DNA from: Lachnospiraceae bacterium
Lineage (GTDB): Bacteria; Bacillota_A; Clostridia; Lachnospirales; Lachnospiraceae
DNA length: 27,197 bases
Direction: 5' to 3'
NCBI GenBank assembly: GCA_016291475.1
Contig: JAEEXJ010000038.1
Coordinates: 1-27,197, forward strand
Shown here: positions 24,316-27,197 of the stretch, piece by piece
Position numbering within the stretch: position 1 is the stretch's first letter
Layout: every line of letters begins with the position of its first letter
The notes under the pieces: model-generated
Databases searched by the model: none
The model's input: only the letters and a program-made list of their open reading frames with translations
Told to the model about the DNA's origin: nothing
Made by a program: the position numbers and the translations under genes

Positions 24316-26406
24316 ATGTACAAGAAGTATGAATTGGACCTTGCCGGAAAAAAGCTTGTCGTAGATATCGACAGAGTCGGCAAACAGGCTAACGGTTGTG
24401 CTCTTATGCACTACGGTGATACCACCGTTCTTGCTACCGCAACCGCATCAAGTGCTCCCAGAGACGGAATTGATTTCTTCCCTCTTTCTGTTGAGTACGA
24501 AGAGAAGTTCTACGCAGTAGGAAAACTTCCCGGAGGTTTTAATAAGCGTGAGGGTAAGGCAAGTGAGAACGCTATTCTCACCAGCCGTGTTATCGACCGC
24601 CCCATGAGACCTCTTTTCCCCAAGGATTACAGAAATGACGTTACTCTTGACTGCATGGTCATGAGCGTTGATCCCGAGTGCAGACCCGAGCTTGTTGCTA
24701 TGCTCGGCGCATCCATCGCAACCTGCATCTCCGATATTCCTTTTGACGGCCCCTGCTCAATGACTCAGGTAGGTATGAAGGACGGAGAGTTCGTTATCAA
24801 TCCTTCTCAGGAGATCTGGGATAAGGGCGACCTTAAGCTTACCGTTGCTTCAACCAAGCAGAAGGTTATCATGATCGAGGCAGGCGCTAACGAGATTCCC
24901 GAGGAGAAGATGCTTGAGGCTATCTACAAGGCTCACGACATCAACCAGACCGTTATCGCATTTATCGACAAGATCGTAGCAGAGTGCGGAAAGGCTAAGC
25001 ACGAGTACACCTCATGTGCAATCCCCGCAGAGATGTTCGAGAAGATGAAGGAGATCGTTCCTCCCGCTGAGATGGAGACCGCTGTCTTCACCGATGACAA
25101 GCAGACCAGAGAGGGCAACATCGCCGAGATCACCGAGCGTCTTAAGGAAGCTTTCGCAGAGAACGAAGATTACCTTGCAGTTCTCGGCGAGGCAGTATAT
25201 CAGTATGAGAAGAAGACCGTCAGAAAGATGATCCTCAAGGATCACAAGAGACCCGACGGACGTGAGATCACCCAGATCAGACCTCTTGCTGCTGAGGTAG
25301 ATATCATTCCCAGAGTCCACGGTTCAGCTATGTTTACCAGAGGACAGACTCAGATCTGTGACGTATGTACCCTTGCTCCTCTTTCAGAGGCACAGCGTGT
25401 TGAAGGACTTGATCCTTACGTTACCGAGAAGAGATACATCCATCAGTATAATTTCCCCTCATATTCGGTTGGTGAGACCAAGGTAAGCCGCGGTCCCGGA
25501 CGTCGTGAGATCGGACACGGAGCTCTTGCAGAGCGTGCCCTTCTTCCCGTTCTTCCCAGCCCCGAGGAGTTCCCTTATGCCATCAGATGCGTTTCCGAGA
25601 CCTTCGAGTCCAACGGATCCACTTCAATGGCTTCTACCTGCGCATCCTGCATGTCCCTCATGGCAGCAGGTGTACCCATCAAGAAGATGGTTGCAGGTAT
25701 CTCTTGCGGACTTGTAACCGGTGAGACCGATGACGATTTCGTTCTTCTCACCGATATCCAGGGTCTCGAGGACTTCTTCGGAGACATGGACTTCAAGGTT
25801 ACCGGTACCACCGAAGGTATCACCGCAATTCAGATGGACATTAAGATCCACGGTCTTACCAGACCTATCGTTGAAGGCGCTATCGCAAGATGCCGTGAAG
25901 CAAGACTCTTCATCATGGATACCTGCATGAAGCCCGCTATCGCAGCTCCCAGAGCTGAGGTCGGACAGTATGCTCCCAAGATCGTATCCATCAACATCGA
26001 TCCCGAGAAGATCGGCGATGTTGTCGGACAGCGCGGCAAGACCATCAACGAGATCATCGCCCGCACCGGTGTTAAGATCGACATCGATGAAAGCGGAAGA
26101 GTTGATATCTGCGGAACCGACAAAGAGGGAATGGACAAGGCCATCGAGATGGTTCAGATCATTACCACCGAGTTTGCAGAGGGACAGGTTCTTAAAGGAA
26201 AAGTTGTCTCCATCAAAGAGTTCGGAGCATTCGTTGAGTTTGCACCCGGCAAAGAAGGCATGGTTCACATCTCCAAGATTGCCAAGGAGAGAGTTGAGCA
26301 TGTAGAAGATTACCTGACACTCGGTGATGTTGTCACCGTTAAGTGCCTTGGTAAGGATAAGATGGGACGTATCAGCTTCTCTATGAAGGACGTAGCCCAG
26401 AACTAA
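24316..26406 (+). CDS. pnp: Polyribonucleotide nucleotidyltransferase (PNPase)
   Basis: PNPase is a phosphorolytic 3'-5' exoribonuclease that also adds tails; it forms a trimer. The 696-residue protein contains a first RNase PH-like domain (ALMHYGDTTVLATATAS, DRPMRPLFPKDYRNDV) and a helical linker. The second, catalytic RNase PH domain follows (RVHGSAMFTRGQTQ, PSYSVGETKVSRGPGRREIGHGALAERAL, TFESNGSTSMASTCAS). A KH domain with VVGQRGKTINEI (about residue 571) and a C-terminal S1 domain (KGKVVSIKEFGAFVEFAPGKEGMVH) complete it. The start at 24316 follows AAGGAGG. A strong intrinsic terminator lies 15 bases after its stop. Confidence 0.97.
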   Translation: MYKKYELDLAGKKLVVDIDRVGKQANGCALMHYGDTTVLATATASSAPRDGIDFFPLSVEYEEKFYAVGKLPGGFNKREGKASENAILTSRVIDRPMRPLFPKDYRNDVTLDCMVMSVDPECRPELVAMLGASIATCISDIPFDGPCSMTQVGMKDGEFVINPSQEIWDKGDLKLTVASTKQKVIMIEAGANEIPEEKMLEAIYKAHDINQTVIAFIDKIVAECGKAKHEYTSCAIPAEMFEKMKEIVPPAEMETAVFTDDKQTREGNIAEITERLKEAFAENEDYLAVLGEAVYQYEKKTVRKMILKDHKRPDGREITQIRPLAAEVDIIPRVHGSAMFTRGQTQICDVCTLAPLSEAQRVEGLDPYVTEKRYIHQYNFPSYSVGETKVSRGPGRREIGHGALAERALLPVLPSPEEFPYAIRCVSETFESNGSTSMASTCASCMSLMAAGVPIKKMVAGISCGLVTGETDDDFVLLTDIQGLEDFFGDMDFKVTGTTEGITAIQMDIKIHGLTRPIVEGAIARCREARLFIMDTCMKPAIAAPRAEVGQYAPKIVSINIDPEKIGDVVGQRGKTINEIIARTGVKIDIDESGRVDICGTDKEGMDKAIEMVQIITTEFAEGQVLKGKVVSIKEFGAFVEFAPGKEGMVHISKIAKERVEHVEDYLTLGDVVTVKCLGKDKMGRISFSMKDVAQN

Positions 26407-26421
26407 TCTATCGGCGCATGG

Positions 26422-26453
26422 AAGGGCCCTGTATTTATCAGGGCCCTTTTTCT
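26422..26453 (+). terminator. Intrinsic terminator of pnp
   Basis: AAGGGCCCTG (26422-26431) pairs perfectly with CAGGGCCCTT (26439-26448) around a TATTTAT loop and runs into a T-rich tail (TTTTTCTTT). This cleanly separates pnp from the repeat array downstream. Confidence 0.93.
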
Positions 26454-26495
26454 TTAATCAGGAATGGGGGTTTAGGTAGATATCAGGAAGGGACA

Positions 26496-27045
26496 GGGCT
26501 GTAAAAAAGTCGGAAATGCCTTGATTTACAGTCCTGTTGGCTGAAAAATGGCGCCAAAGTTTATGACAAGGCTGTAAAAAAGCAGGATATGCCTAGATTT
26601 ACAGTCCTTATAGCTTAAATAGGTCCCCCAAGGGCAGGTAATGGCTGTAAATATGGTGGAAATGGCTGAAATTACAGCCCAGGTGGCCGAAAAAGCCCTC
26701 CAAAGATCTGAAATGGACTGTAAAAATGCAGGAAAAGCCTGGAATTACAGCCCCGGAAGCCTAGAAATGAGCAACTGAGGATTGGCATGGCTATAATATA
26801 TCTGAAAAGGCCGGAGATTATAGCCCCGGAAGCCCAGAAATGAGCAACTGAGGATTGGCAGGGCTATAATATATCTGAAAAGGCTGGAGATTATAGCCCC
26901 GGAAGCCTAGAAATGAGCAACTGAGGATTAGCAGGGCTATAATATATCTGAAAAGGCCGGAGATTATAGCCCCGAGAGCTTAAAAATAAGCAACTGAGGA
27001 ACAGTAAGGCTATAAAACTGCCGAAAAAGCGCGAAATTATAGCCC
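26496..27045. repeat. Eight-unit tandem array with exact 73-bp period and covarying inverted repeats
   Basis: Equivalent stem bases fall at 26499, 26572, 26645, 26718, 26791, 26864, 26937 and 27010, every 73 bases without exception. Each unit holds a 5' arm, an A-rich loop of about 19-22 bases (mostly with GGAAA or GAAAA), a complementary 3' arm, and a 36-base linker. Arms are GGCTGTAA/TTACAGYC in units 1-4 and GGCTATAA/TTATAGCC in units 5-8, so a G-C pair is replaced by A-T on both sides. Stems are 8-10 base pairs; unit 4 has one A-C mismatch. Units 5 and 6 differ at only three positions. Because 73 is not a multiple of three, the array is not coding. The gene-free stretch 26407-27113 holds only the pnp terminator, this array and a short flank. 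The function is unknown. Confidence 0.93.
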
Positions 27046-27113
27046 CGGTCAAAAAAAGACCTCCAAAGATGTGGAAATGGTTTGGTTATAGATTAACCTA
27101 AAGGTATAAGAAT

Positions 27114-27197
27114 ATGTTTGGTTATACGACCGTAAATAAACCGGAGATGAAGTTTAAGGAGTACGATCTGTATCATTCGTACTACTGTGGTTTGTGT
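27114..27197 (+). CDS. DUF5685-like protein, 5' fragment
   Basis: The last 28 codons of the window open a gene that runs off the edge. The start MFGYTTVNKPEMKFKEYDLY followed by HSYYCGLC resembles the N-terminus of DUF5685 proteins, which begin MFGY, carry a KPEMK-type segment and then a YCGLC cysteine pair. The function of that family is unknown to me. A weak AAAGG (27100-27104) precedes the ATG. The ten bases TTTGGTTATA straddling codons 2-5 (27117-27126) also occur just upstream at 27081-27090. Recognition rests on a short fragment. Confidence 0.65.
   Translation, partial: MFGYTTVNKPEMKFKEYDLYHSYYCGLC

Noticed and set aside
25624..26301. 225-codon open frame on the minus strand
   Set aside because: It is antisense to the conserved PNPase domains and shows no family features; codon bias of the + strand creates it.
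26791..26944. Promoters from TATAAT sequences in units 5-7
   Set aside because: The TATAAT is part of the palindromic arm and no -35 box lies at a suitable distance; it is explained by the stem.
26496..27045. CRISPR array
   Set aside because: Repeats are not identical, the arms are separated by conserved loops, the linkers are shared between units and are not unique spacers, and no cas genes are present.
26496..27045. Integron attC cassettes
   Set aside because: Inverted arms are TTACAGCC/TTATAGCC with no GTTRRRY core site, units contain no cassette genes, and no integrase is nearby.
27082..27110. Promoter TTGGTT-17-TATAAG before the last gene
   Set aside because: Its start site would fall at or past the ATG at 27114, leaving no leader or ribosome binding site; the conserved MFGY start argues against a later start codon.

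Overview
The window is 27.2 kb of a Gram-positive, Clostridia-type chromosome, most likely Lachnospiraceae. Supporting signs are the gene order rimP-nusA-rnpM-ylxQ-infB-rbfA-nrnA-truB-ribF, lipoprotein-type binding proteins, strong GGAGG-type ribosome binding sites, moderate GC content with frequent CCC proline codons, and a final gene fragment resembling the DUF5685 family. Family placement is an inference from synteny and protein style. Every gene I can support is on the + strand.

Layout. (1) 111-9546 is a peptide-uptake operon: a large lipoprotein binding protein, two permeases, two ATPases (oppABCDF-type) and a cytosolic M3 oligoendopeptidase that would digest the imported peptides. The second permease carries a very large extracytoplasmic insertion. 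(2) 9552-11023 holds an unrecognised polytopic membrane protein. It sits behind an intrinsic terminator and is flanked by copies of a GCGTCCCC palindrome-type sequence. (3) 11032-19673 is the translation/transcription housekeeping operon, with a TTGACA promoter and a 12-bp leader hairpin. It runs rimP, nusA, rnpM (ylxR), a ylxQ-type L7Ae gene with no canonical start codon, infB, rbfA, nrnA, truB and ribF, with tight or overlapping junctions. (4) 19691-21456 is a Na+/phosphate symporter-PhoU fusion with its own promoter. (5) 21461-23689 is a three-gene polar amino-acid ABC importer. (6) 23716-26453 is rpsO and pnp, each with a structured leader: a multi-hairpin leader before rpsO and an 85-nt nearly fully paired hairpin before pnp.

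The most unusual region is 26496-27045, after the pnp terminator. It is a non-coding tandem array of eight units with an exact 73-bp period. Each unit contains an inverted repeat whose arms change in a compensatory way (GGCTGTAA/TTACAGCC in units 1-4, GGCTATAA/TTATAGCC in units 5-8). I do not recognise this element. It is not CRISPR-like. The window ends 28 codons into a DUF5685-like gene.

The genes combine into three themes: nutrient import (peptides, amino acids, phosphate), ribosome assembly and translation initiation (rimP, infB, rbfA, truB, rpsO), and RNA turnover (rnpM as RNase P modulator, nrnA for nanoRNA, pnp).
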